Positions 1-11,500 of a stretch of 42,636 bases of DNA are shown one piece after another. This stretch comes from Apostichopus californicus (taxonomy: Eukaryota; Echinodermata; Holothuroidea; Aspidochirotida; Stichopodidae): positions 2,068-44,703 of the forward strand of contig JAIPMN010000445.1 of assembly GCA_020650975.1 (NCBI GenBank), given 5' to 3'. Made by a program: the position numbers and the translations under genes. The notes under the pieces were generated by a model, which had not been told where the DNA came from, searched no databases, and saw only the letters and a program-made list of their open reading frames with translations. Position 1 is the first letter of the stretch. Each line of letters begins with the position of its first letter.

Positions 1-352
1 CGCACATTCGATTGATCGGTACCGCACATTCGATTGATCGGTACCGCTTAATCGATTGATCGGTACCCCACATTCGATTGATCGGTACCGCACATTCGAT
101 TGATCGGTATCGCTTAATCGATTGATCGGTACCCCACATTCGATTTATCGGTACCGCACATTCGATTGATCGGTACCGCTGAATCGATTGATCGGTATCG
201 CACATTCGATTGATCGGTGTCGCACATTCGATTGAACGTTAGCGCACATTTGATTGATCGGTACCGAACTTTCGATTGGTCGGTACCGTACATTCGATTG
301 ATCGGTACCGAACATTCGATTGATCGGTATCGCACATTCGATTGATCGCCAT
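1..352. repeat. 22-bp tandem satellite, about 16 units
   Basis: Units of 22 bases (CGCACATT followed by CGATTGATCGGTAC) start at 1, 23, 45, 67, 89 and so on to 331. Three unit variants begin CGCACATT, CGCTTAAT and CCCACATT. The array probably continues before the window. A minus-strand open frame over 114-335 only reflects the repeat (three units are 66 bases) and is not called as a gene. Confidence 0.95.
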
Positions 353-839
353 TTCTATATTATTTTAATGGCAGTCGGCAGAAGAAGAATTAATTGGATA
401 ACGAAGAAAAATTGCACACCGGTACCTTATATTGGAAAGTAGATTATACAAATCGCAGCTTGAAATTAGGAAGTCAGATTCTGGTAATTAGAAATAATAA
501 CATTCATTGATATACAAGCGAGAAACGTTAAAAATTGTGTACAATTCGTGAGCCGTGTCACACGATAGCACTACTCGTGGGCTGCGGCCTATACGGAAGC
601 CTTTAATTCCATTTCTTTCACTGAGTTGCTGGCGATTCTGGCACTCGTCTAGCTGAGCCTGGCTACAGTATAGCTACACTGACGGCCGTGACATTATCAG
701 TTATTTGCCGAGAGGATTTTAATTTGCAGGCGTCGGGTGATTGGATTGGTGAATGAGTTTATCAGATGAAGAACTGGAAAATCGAAATAACCGATAAAGA
801 AGCTCCCGTTCTCCTTTTCTCTATTCAGCTTTCCTTCTT

Positions 840-960
840 TCTTCCCCTTCCGCTCTCTCTCTTCACCTTTCCTCCTTTTGCCGACGGACCCAAAATTTGC
901 CGACAGCGACCAAATTATTGGGGGGCGTGACACCCCCCCCCCCCGCTCGCTACGCCCCTG
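840..960 (-). mobile_element. hAT-like terminal fragment
   Basis: Read on the minus strand from 960 this begins CAGGGGCGTAGCGAGCGG, then a run of G. It resembles the GGCGTAG-type ends of the elements at 29727 and 34745. No partner end or target duplication was found, so it is a fragment or a diverged copy. The inner boundary is approximate. Confidence 0.4.
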
Positions 961-977
961 CTGGTCCAGCCTTCCTT

Positions 978-1045
978 CTTCAGATATCGTGTTTACAAGC
1001 TGGGCGTCACAAACGCACACACACATACGCCATCATGAAAGCAAA
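978..1045 (+). repeat. Dispersed repeat tail (GATATC...GTTTACAAGCT...CACACA)
   Basis: The stretch cagatatcgtgtttacaag, then ctgggcgtcac and a CA-rich run, matches 7438-7490 almost word for word. It is one end of the abundant TGACCT-rich repeat family seen elsewhere in the window. Confidence 0.6.
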
Positions 1046-2130
1046 GGTTACGATTATCATCGAAACCAAAACGTTACGCGCCAGCTTTTACAACTGATAA
1101 CCATTATCAGTGTTGCAACTCAACTTAACATGTTAAATGAGGTGAAAAGTAGACCGTCAGGAAATGAAATATTCGTAATATCGTAATCTGATATCAAACA
1201 TAAAACAATGTCGGTTCACGAACCAGTGTTTTACTAGGATTTTTTTACTAGGATTTATAGGGACGCAACTGCTCGACAATGTTTGAATGCAACAGATAAA
1301 AACTTGCTTCCGCTCATACACTTCTGTGATAAAATCTCAAGCCAAAGAGCTGTTAATGTATTTTTGAAGTCAAGTAGAACATTACCTGATCCCATTGCTG
1401 TCACTTAAAGACTAATTTGTATGGTAGAGGTCTAGATACACGCAGACAATGAATTTAAAAAAAAAATAGCTGCAGTATAAATGTATAAATTACAATGTTC
1501 ACCAAAGCTGATGTTTATCCTGTTCTGGTAGGATTAGCCTAAGCTAAGTGTATACAATGAACTGAATTATTTTTCGACATGATGTACCGTAGGCCAAAAA
1601 AGCTATTCTCCGATTCTGATTAGCTGATCATATAGGGCTCGGAAATAGCAGTTTCCATCCCTAAAACATGCTTTCTGACCATCAAGTCACATCTATAGTC
1701 GCATTTGCAATTAGACGATCGTGATGATTTTCTGTAATATTTACAGATTAAGAGACGCAATTTGAAAACAAAAGATTACTTTTGATGTGATCCAAAAGCT
1801 AGTAAGTAAATTTCCCAACATTTTGGCCCATACAGCCGGTGCACAGTTCTCGGTTAACCGGTTTCAATAACGTGAGCGGATGAGAGCCATTCAAAGGTGT
1901 TTCTAAATAAAGGGAAAGGCAGATGGGACGCCAATCTATGGATTTACTCCCCATCATGCAGGATCCGTCTTAAATGCATATTTTCACAGTCATTTTGAAA
2001 TGACGTTTGCATAGCCACCGACACCGGGGTGGGGCGATTTCAAAGCAATGATTTCCAAATTATGGTGAATTTTGACAATTCTTGGCCTCGAGCTCTTAAT
2101 AAAAAATCCCATCAATTCTTTACAAAAATG
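1046..2130. other. No gene recognised
   Basis: AT-rich single-copy-looking DNA. Short open frames here have no coding character or recognisable family. I see no RNA gene. Confidence 0.5.
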
Positions 2131-2144
2131 CGTCATCCCGGTCC

Positions 2145-2880
2145 TCCCGGTACCGTCATCCGGTACCGTTATCTGGTACCCCCACCGGTACCCCCACCGG
2201 TACCTCCACCAGTTCCCCCCACCGGTACCCCCACTGGTACTCTCAGTGGTTCCCGGACCAGTACCCTGACCAGTACCCGACCGGTACCCTAATAGTTAGC
2301 CTGACAGTTACCCTGACAGTTACCCCCACCGGTACCCCCACCGGTACTCTCAGTGGTACCCCCACTGGTACTCTCAATGGCTCCCTGACCAGTACCCCGG
2401 CCCGTACCCCGGCCGGTACCTCAACTGGTACCTCGACCGGTATCCAAACTGGTATCCTGAAAGGCACCCTTACACGTACCCTGACACGTACTCTGACACG
2501 TACTAGTACTGGTACAATGACCAGTACTTTGACCAGTACCTTGACCGGTCCCTTGAATGTCACACTAACAGGTAGCCTCACAATTACCCTCACTGATCTC
2601 CCGACCAGTCCCCTGACCGGTACCCTGACCAGTATCCTGACTGGTATCCTGACCAGTACCCTAACCAGTACACGGAGTGGAATTCTGACCGGTACAGTGA
2701 CCAGTATGATGACCGGTACCCTGACCAGTCACATGACCAGTACCTTGACCGGTACCCTAACAGGAGCCCTCACATTTACGCTCGTCAGTACCCTCACTGG
2801 TACCATGACCAGTCCTCTGACGGGTACCCTAACCAGTGCAATGACCCATGCCTTGACTGTCACACCTGGGCCATCCCTGG
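2145..2880. repeat. Degenerate 12-bp minisatellite (ACCGGTACCCTG / ACCAGTACCCTG)
   Basis: About 60 diverged copies of a 12-base unit, built from CCGGTACC or CCAGTACC words alternating with CTGA or CCCA spacers. Because 12 is divisible by three, long open frames arise on both strands (minus 2593-2243 with V-R-V-P-V periodicity; plus 2517-3002 with L-T-G-T-L-T-S periodicity). I do not call these genes. Confidence 0.9.
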
Positions 2881-2916
2881 TTGTTGCAGGCAGGTTTTGT
2901 ATGGGTCAGGGGGATA

Positions 2917-3062
2917 TTGTCTGGGGGGATTTTGGCTTGGGGGGATTTTGTCCAGGGGGATTTTGTCCAGGGGGATTTTGGCTCGGGGGGATTTTGTCCT
3001 AGGGGGATTTTGTCCGGGGGGTTTTGTCAGGGGGCATTTTGTCCGGGGGGATTTTGTCCTAG
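2917..3062. repeat. G-rich 15-bp tandem repeat (GGGGGATTTTGTCCA)
   Basis: Nine or so copies of GGGGGATTTTGTCCA or close variants, directly downstream of the 12-bp minisatellite. Each unit has a run of five or six G on the plus strand. Confidence 0.9.
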
Positions 3063-4069
3063 AACCATATTTAAAATCCTTTCACATAAATATTCAGAAC
3101 TAAAAGAGAGTCTGTAAACTCTTGCAGTTACAATCCAATGTTGTTTGTAATTACCCAAGTACAAAAACTGGTGCCAATGCTTTAATAAATCTAGAAAGAG
3201 GGAGGTTAAATGGGTGGGATAGGAAATAAGTCATCTATGGAGAATATAACTTAAACAAAATACTAAACAAACCATGGCTGCACAAGAAACAGGATGTCAT
3301 TGTTTTGTGTGAACAAAACAATGACATTTAAGGAACTTTACATGTTTTTGTATAAAAAAGTCTTTAGTTATTATTGCTTTATTCTTTGCTTATTACATTA
3401 ATTTCCCTACATTTCCAGGGATAAAATTAAATGTGTTCTATCCACAAGAATGACTACAAGCAAAGTCCTTGATGTTTTATTGGCATTTTATTCCATCAAT
3501 TACATGAAGGCACATATACAAAAGAGTGAATTAACTTGTTTCCATCAGGCACCCCACAAATAAGTTCATTTAATTTTACTTGTTTCTTGATTATGGCAAG
3601 AGTCCATGCATTAGAATACACATATTATGTCATTTTTATTATATAACTCATTTATTACTCATAATTTTGCACAAAGTACCTTGTACTTACTTAAATTGTT
3701 ACAAATGAAATTCATGGAAGCCGTTCCTTTGGTGGTATTGTGTTTACAAAGTTGTCACACTGTGACTTCTAATGATCTTTAATCTCTACAGATAACTATA
3801 GGATCTTTTACTCACTATGCTGGCTCAACATGCAAAATATGAAATTTCATTCAAGTTTTGCTTTGAAGTTACTGTATCTCACTTATAAGGTTTCAAAATA
3901 ATTTTAGCTTAGCTTTACTTTCTTTTAATTCCCTTTGGTACCTTAAATAACCTCTAACATCCTCAAAATATGATAAGCATAAAGTGTGAAATTCATTTAG
4001 GATTTGCTAATGAAATCTTTCATATTGTTCCACCATTTGGTCAGGAGGGGGGGTCAGGGGGGCTTTTCT
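3063..4069. other. No gene recognised; AT-rich spacer with a perfect hairpin
   Basis: AT-rich DNA without family-like coding sequence. It contains the perfect inverted repeat at 3294-3327, listed separately. Confidence 0.5.
3294..3327. repeat. Perfect 15-bp inverted repeat with 4-base loop
   Basis: ATGTCATTGTTTTGT (3294-3308) and its exact reverse complement (3313-3327) flank GTGA. As RNA from the plus strand this would be a 15-bp stem closed by a GUGA (GNRA) tetraloop. Confidence 0.9.
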
Positions 4070-4447
4070 TTTGATCTGACTAAACTAACAGTCTTACAAA
4101 AGCGAGCTATTAGACATATTGGGAACGCACCTCAGCGTGAACAACAATAAGTTACTTTCTTCATAAATCTTCCTAAGTTATCAGAGCTAATCCACTTGAA
4201 TCTTGCTACTTTTGCTTTTAAAGTAACACAAGGGCATGTACTTCATTCAACAGTTTCTCTTGAACATAATTATCAGGTGCACAACCACAGAACCAGACAA
4301 AACACAAACATACATTGTTATCCCTGCAAAACAACCATTGCCCTATTAAATGTACGAAACCATTCAATAACTGTTAGGAATTCCCTATCAGATGATTTGA
4401 AATCTATAAAGCTCACTTCTAAACAACTATTGATATTTGTATTATAA
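4070..4447 (+). pseudogene. 3' end of a decayed LINE reverse-transcriptase ORF
   Basis: One frame reads LTKLTVLQKRAIRHIGNAPQ, an in-frame TAA at 4148-4150, then LPKLSELIHLNLATFAFKV and a later NSLSDDLKS, ending at 4447. The L-Q-K-R-A-I-R segment followed by L-x-L-x-x-L and N-S-L-x-x-D-x-K is typical of the C-terminus of non-LTR retrotransposon ORF2 proteins (CR1/L2/RTE-like). Only this C-terminal tail remains; the RT core is absent. It is clearly not the same subfamily as the LINE at 39540. Clade is not resolved. Confidence 0.65.
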
Positions 4448-4815
4448 TGTCATGTACCTTTAACAGGCAAAAGTTTCAACAGATGTTGGGTGAGGGTAGG
4501 GATGGGAGGTTTTTGGGTAGGTGGGTTTTTAGCTGGGAGTGATGGGTGGGTGAAGGTGGGAAAGTCATGGCAGGGGTCGGGAGGTTTTGAGTGAGGTCAG
4601 GGTTTTTTTCCTCTTCTTTTTTGTTTGGTTCTTGTGCAGAGCGTTATTTTTGTATATTTTCATTGTTAAGTATAGGGAGTGCTCTACTCGATAAGCCATA
4701 AAGGTCTTTTAGAGCACTTCCATTCACAACTCTTTGTATTCTTGTTACTTTATATGTGCTTATCATTATCACCTAAATGTTGTGAGAAAACAAATAAATA
4801 AATGAAATGAATTGC
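4448..4815 (+). mobile_element. Probable 3' untranslated tail of the old LINE
   Basis: Follows the ORF fragment directly. It has a G-rich stretch (4480-4600) and ends in AAATAAATAAATGAAATGAA (about 4791-4810), a simple A-rich repeat of the sort that closes many LINEs. Confidence 0.45.
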
Positions 4816-7800
4816 TAAGACTTTGATATATGTTTACTTCATTAGGCAATTGACCTCCCAAGAAAACAATTAAGTTCCTTTACTCAGTAACCTTGATCCA
4901 CAGACCAAGTGAAATGTTGAACCACCAGTACTTTCTGAGTTTACAAGCCAAGGCATTGCACACATAAATGGTTACACCAATAATACATCAGCATCTCAAA
5001 GGTTCCTTTCACCTTCTGCAAGTAAACAACAATAAGGTTGCTGTGCTAACAAAGGTGGATGAACATTGTATTTAGAAATTTTAGACTTTGACCTGTTGAT
5101 CTAAGTGAACTTTGACTTCAACAAATTTATTACACTGTTTGTACTCACGAAGGGGGATCTACATACCAAATATGAAGTTGAACAGATAGGACTTAGGGTT
5201 TTGGTGTTTCCAAGCAGTATGTCACATACACATCCCGCAGGCCATCACCAATGCCTCTTGGAAAGAATAAAAAAAGAACAATTCCAAACACATGAACCTT
5301 TGAGAATTGTTGGGCAGTGAAAAATCATCACAAACACTCTCCAATATGGACTCTTGATTAACAGCTCAAATAGGAGGATAAGAATCACATGGTCATGGCA
5401 ACAGTCCTAGCTGAAGATGTGGGTAGGCTGAGATTTATGTAATCAGGTACATCATTAGTTGGTGATAGTTCTTTATTTATTGTGAGTTTGGTGAAAATTC
5501 AATTAATTTTCTATATTCACAAAACAAATGAAATGAAATATATATTGTGGATGGAAATGTGGGTTCCAAACACCACTTTAAGTTATGTCAATCTCTAGAG
5601 AACATCATATGCCAACAAGTGGTGATGTCATAAGAAAGGCCTTTTCCCTAAAAGATCTAATTTGAGATCCTGGACATTGCTAAAATCCTTTGCAATATTT
5701 CACCCAATAAGTTGCAAAATCTTATACTGATATGGCTCAAGGTGGTTTTAGTAAATGACTAGCTGCCAAATTAAGCCACCTCACTAAAAAAAAAATATAA
5801 AAAACATAACTGTAGATCATTCAGGTGAATACAAATTTTGAGGTGTGACTGTCTTTAAGTAAAGTAGTAACAAACAAAACATCTCTTCAATAAATAGATA
5901 CATTTTCACATCTCTGAGAATTGTTATCACAACACAATGTCCTGCAACCTGAGTTGTCATCACTGAATGAAGAAAATATTTATATAAGATTCAAGTTAAA
6001 ACTGTCCAAAGAAATATCTACATTAAGCAGAGTAAAGTAACCAGAGAGGATACCTTCCCAGTGATTACTTGCCTTGACAGTATATGCTGAACAAGCTTTC
6101 AAATAGTTTACTTATTCTGGTATATTCTATATATGTCTTGCAGACTGTTATATTAGGGAACTGCTATTTGTGAACTCTTCATAAATTCTTTTACTTAAAT
6201 CATCTTAAGGTAAGGATTATAAACACACAACTGTCAACAAGTAAATTATCAGTGACCCAATTGTTCTAACTTAACCAGTTTATTCCCTAGAGATAATAGT
6301 GGTTTTGTAAAATTTTTCAGAATTGGCTAACACATGAAGTCTGCCACCAGAATGGACTCCCATTTCTACCAGTACGAAAGTATTGTGACAATTTCTGCCA
6401 CTACATCTATAGATGATCAGATAATAGTTGACATGTTGTTAGGTCAAGTGGTGAAAATTGATAAACTGATTTTCAGCTTACTGTCTGTACTTAAAAGAAT
6501 TGTCTGGTAGCCAGAAGTTACCTTAAAAAATGATAAATAATTTTCCAAACATGTTTTCAAAATATGAGAACGCTAATGTTGCGTTTCACAGAGAAACGAT
6601 ATTTTAATCGTTTAGGATGGATATTTCAAATATACTTTGAACGGTAGAGAACGTGATGTCATCTTCACAAATGCAGGTTGCAACACAGCACATGCTCCAT
6701 ACAGTTCCTACAGTAATCATAAAAAAAAACGCTTTTGAATACAGATTAATTTCTTCCTTAATTTTGGTGAAATTCCTTATAAATTAGTTGAGTCATTTCT
6801 AGGAAATTTTAAATGACCTATTAATTTTTTCCCCACTACCAAGTGAAAAAAAGTTGCCAGCACTGATCAATAGCAAACATGTAGCACACATGATGAAGAT
6901 TAATTTCCAAATGGTTACAAAAAATATTTAACAATGTGAACCCTTATAACCTTGGTGTGACATATGACTGTCAATATTCCCTTTTTGAGATATCATGTTT
7001 ACAATGTTTGCAGTCAACATCTCTGTTGACTTCATATGATGTTTGACCTACAAAAAATATGTAGACATTTTGCCCACCATATAACATAAGGGATCTTGTA
7101 CTCATGAAAGGAAGCCATATGTCAATATGAGATCTCGTGAAGTTTCCTATCTTGAGATATTTTGCTTAAAGGGTTTTGAAGGTTCAAGTTTGACCTCTTA
7201 TGACCTTTGACCTACACCAAATTGTGTAAAGTCTATACACTACATAAGGCAATTATACCATGTATATATGAGCTCCTTTCTTGTGCAGGTTCTGGAGACA
7301 AAGCATTTTGAGATTTTCACATTTGCTCTCTGCTGACCCCAAATGACCTTTGACCTCTATGCAAAACACTAGGGTGCTTGTACTAATTATGGGGAAGCCA
7401 CACGCCACATAGGAGAACTGCAGATGTTACCTATCTTTAGATATCATGTTTACAAGCTAGGGCGCCACACATGCACATACACGCACATAGACACACACCA
7501 ACTTGACTGCATAGGTTACTTGCCTGCCTACCACAAGTAACCAATAATTGTTAGAACAGAATTTTCCATAATCTAAGGCAAAATAAAATCTAATATAGTC
7601 CTTCTTTCTTTGTAACCATTAAGTTAGCTCAAGGTGAGAAGTGGAAGTGGGTAGTTACAAACTATGACATCAACCAAATACCCCAGTTGTTCAAACAAAG
7701 CTTGTCAATTACATTCACAATCTCGTCAAATCCACATCCAGTGGAGAGTTGAGATTGTCAACAACATAAGATCTTAAAACAAAATGCATAAGCTGAAAAT

Positions 7801-8165
7801 CTAGACTACTATGTACAATAAGAGAAGCATTGTTGAATATTGGAAATATAACTTACCACTTGGCTCAATAGAATAATATCCCATAAAAAAAAAGGAAAAA
7901 TACACAGTGAAAATTTCTTATTTTAAGGCACAATCCAGGTACATTATTATTATAAGTAAAATAAATAAACAGCTATAAAAACTTGATACTACTAAAGTTT
8001 TGTGAAGATTTCCTTAGTGGTTACTTGATGATGAGTGTATTCTCACCACACATACTGAATAGCTAGTGATAGGTAAAGGCCACTGCATATGACTATGAAT
8101 ATTACTGCTAAATTATACTATTAGTTATAGTGATATTAATACTGATGAAACAGTTGGTAACCTTT
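4816..8165. other. Spacer downstream of the threonine aldolase gene; no gene recognised
   Basis: AT-rich DNA with pieces of the TGACCT-rich dispersed repeat (5130-5270, 6940-7500). I see no coding exon or RNA gene. Confidence 0.5.
6945..7500 (+). repeat. TGACCT-rich dispersed repeat with two perfect DR1 words
   Basis: Diverged units built of 'gatctacat...aagtatgaagttcat', 'gttattgtgtttacaaggttttcag' and 'tgacctctgttgacct...aaatgacctttgacct' type phrases, ending in the GTTTACAAGCT...CACACA tail. TGACCTTTGACCT occurs at 7201-7213 and 7344-7356. Its complement AGGTCAAAGGTCA is the consensus DR1 element for nuclear receptors. Confidence 0.75.
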
Positions 8166-8171
8166 TTTAAT
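8166..8171 (-). promoter_or_regulatory. Candidate polyadenylation signal (ATTAAA) of the threonine aldolase gene
   Basis: ATTAAA on the minus strand, about 50 bases after the TAG at 8221. It is the common variant of AATAAA. No canonical AATAAA was seen on this strand within several hundred bases. Confidence 0.35.
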
Positions 8172-8220
8172 TCCCTTTTACTTTCCTAGATCATACAAAA
8201 ATGCAAAACCCCATGACTGA

Positions 8221-8537
8221 CTACATCTTCAGCAAATCCAGGTCAATCTTTCCACTCTCAATCATATCAGACACAAACTTGAATTTCTGGAGAGCTCTAC
8301 TGATATCTGCAGATGTAATATGGTAATGTGTAACAGCTCTCATTACTGATGGTCCTACTGGGAAAATCTTGATGTGTACTTTTGATCCAATCACATCACT
8401 CTCGTTAGCATAGAGTTTCATTAGAGACTTCACCACTGCCATCAAATTTAATTCTTCCTTTACTCGGATCCAGACCATGTTTGAATCAGTGGCCACAGGG
8501 TCAGCTGTAAAGATTGAACTACCCATGTCCTTCAGTC
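8221..8537 (-). CDS. Threonine aldolase exon 9 (C-terminal domain and stop)
   Basis: Acceptor tctctgttgaccag; phase 1 completes a Gly codon shared with exon 8. It encodes [19 protein letters not shown], then MVWIRV and a small C-terminal domain with [10 protein letters not shown], ending DLDLLKM and TAG. The T-N-M-V and R-x-V-T-H features fit the C-terminal domain of fold-type I aldolases. A variant polyadenylation word (ATTAAA on this strand, 8171-8166) lies about 50 bases past the stop. Confidence 0.88.
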
Positions 8538-11500
8538 CTGGTCAACAGAGAAAACAGTAAATGTTACATGAAATGAACAAGCTACCTACAGTACTTTGTC
8601 ACTGCCATTGAATTTAAAGTAACTATAATGCAAATATATAATTCTTCAAAGTTTCTGCTCAAATTTAGATACAATACTATAGTCTCATGAAATAGTATGG
8701 AATGTATTTAATTTACTATGTCAGTTCCTTATAGTTTCTTGAATACAGCTACCATGTCGATAGTCCCTAGATGTAAAGGCAATGCTGGGATATATGGACT
8801 TGATAACAAAGAACATGCTAAACAAGTAAAGCAATCCATTGAGTTACAGATCTCACCTCAAATTTGGGTATATGGCCACCATGGTGTCATTAATAGGACT
8901 CACCAAGTTTGAAGTATATCGGCGCTAAATGTTACTGACCCAATGATATTGAAAGAGGTCATCACAAATTGGTACATGTAAAAGTTTGCAAAGTTAGACC
9001 TTTTGACTTCCCATGATCAAGTTACCTTTTGAATAAGAAATTGAGTGATACACTGTAGACATGAAGAATCTGATATCCTACGTGGCTTGCACGCTGCAAA
9101 CAATTTTGTTATCATCGGTGTGTGGATAAAGGCGAAAAATGCTTTTTCTTGTTATCCACCCTATGATGTCATTAGCATAGTGAATCTCATGTGCAGGCAC
9201 ATACCCAACAAGTTTGAAACCCATCAGCCTCATGGTTAAAGGAGGGTAAAGAGTTGCCAAAAACAAGCAGTTAACAAATCATGCAAATATGTATCTTAGT
9301 TTCATTCTGTTTAGCTCCAAACTTGAGTAATATTTGTATTTGGTTGTATGGTAGTGATATTTCACAAGTGAAAATGTTCACAATACTTTGAAATTTAACA
9401 ACCAGATAACAAGGATTTTTAGTGGTGTGATGCCAAAACATATTCATCGTGTGGTATGCCATACATGTTGATATTCATGAGCTTTTGCACACCAAAATGA
9501 AGATTATCTATTGACTAAAGCGGCAACATATAAAGGAAGATATCAGGAATCAGTTTTCATGTTGACAAAGTCTATTTAGTGACAAAGTATAACCAAAAAG
9601 CCAGTTGGCTTTGTGATTTCTTGTCATACAATGTGCTCAAACTTCCACATAACTAAGTGAATAATGTAGAGGAAGTGACTTAAATTTGCCCATGAAATAA
9701 ATGAGAACCAGAAAAGATCAGAGATGTCCAGATCTTATGTGTATCACTCCCTTGTGTTACCAAGCATGACCTTGATTCAACTTGTGGTTGATGAGATATT
9801 GTGTTTTTGACAATCTCCCATTATGCCCCATCAACTCATGAATATTAATGAGGGCAAAGTTGTTGTTGTTGCTGTTAAGAGTATATACTTACTATGTAGT
9901 TACATCACATTTAACAAGTATGAACTAAATCGAGCACACTGTTAAAGAGATATTGACATTTTAAGAATTTTATGTTAAGCCCCGCCCACTCATATCTTTT
10001 TCACAATACCATAGTCTATGTATTATATGTGGCATATTCCAATGTTCAGACTAGTGTAAATATCTACACTATACAAGTTCATACATTCAGTGTACAATGT
10101 AATTCAAAGAATTGCTTACTCATATTTGCCAACCTTTGACATTCTGCAACAACACATATTTGAAACAAAGTGAAAGGCCTACAGGCATATGTGAATATTA
10201 TTGTGTTGTCCAAAAGTAAAGGAAAATTCACATAAAATATAAAGTTTAGACTGATTTATGATTTTTCTGTCAAAATTTCATCACCAGGGGCAGTTTTTCA
10301 TGGGGATTTGCCAGAAGGAATGTGAACAGCAGATTTGCTAATAAACTTTAAAGAAAATTTAGTAGTTTTACAAAACACCCTGCTCTCCTTCTAAGGAGAA
10401 GTTTGCAAAATTTGACCTTGTGGCCTGTGACCTCCATTTTACATTAATTAATGTAATGTAAGCTTGCAGAATCTGAAACCCCACATGGTTTTGATTATTT
10501 TGTCAATTTCATATGCACTTGATGGCCAAAATGATGTTTTGGTTTATTTGACTTTTCAAGTCTTGGGTCACAGAGGCGCTACATCCTAGACACTCACCAA
10601 ATTTGATGTCCTTCAAGCCTTACAGTTTGGGATTTTGTGACATATATTTCACACAAATTTATCCAACTTTGACCTCTAAATACTATGTGGGCATGGGCAC
10701 TTTGAAGTCACTAATATGTTTAAATTTGCAGTTTGGTATCCCACATGGGCTTGGGGTCACAGGTGACAACATCCCACACCGATGCACACACTCACCAAGT
10801 TTGAACACAACCAGCCTTTGTACAGTTTGCATGGTGTTGATAACAGTTTTTTTAAGAGACACATATGCTCACACATATTTCTTTTTTATCCCTACCTCAA
10901 GAATGTTAAGTCAATCCCATGTTATTGTGCCACCATATGGTATACAGCTACTAAAGTTTCAGTTCAGTGCCTCAAGGGATGTGAGGTGGGCAGCAACTTT
11001 AAAAACATATTTGCATAAATTGTTTTTATAGTTTAATATCTGATTCCCAGTACAGTAAATGAAGAGATGTGATAAATAATTGTATTTTATATGATCTTAA
11101 TTTAACTCTACCACAACAATGAGATTTATAACACCAAATGTTCACTTCCAGAGGCCAGGTGTTTGGCTGCACATAAGCAGAGTTTAACTAGAAAATTCTG
11201 GTTTTCATGTTGTGAATGGTTCTTTGGAGTAATGTTCTCATTAATAGCAATATTTTTTTGGGGTGTTCTCGATTCCACGAATCTGTTTGTATACAACATC
11301 CCATCGCCCAGACTTGTAACATCTGAATTTGTACTCTAATTTTGAAAGAGTTTCACAATCATTACTTTCTTTGCCAGCTTTCAATATTTACATGCAGTTC
11401 ATCTTTTTTTGCCATTGATTTTCCTCATTAAATTCAGGGATCAAGAAGAGAATGAATCATCACAAAATCAACTTGAACTTCCAGTGATTATCATTGTAAT

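Noticed and set aside
114-335. 73-residue minus-strand open frame
   Set aside because: It is the translated 22-bp satellite (66-base frame period), not a gene.
1-352. Regular 22-bp repeats as a CRISPR array
   Set aside because: The units are contiguous with no unique spacers, so it is a satellite.
2243-3117. Long open frames on both strands with V-P-V, L-T-G-T and G-F-C-P-G periodicity
   Set aside because: Tandem repeats with 12- and 15-base periods stay open in several frames. There is no non-repetitive coding part or signal peptide.
10603-11031. 142-residue plus-strand open frame
   Set aside because: It lies across TGACCT-family repeats inside an intron. There are no domain features, and it overlaps another frame of similar length.
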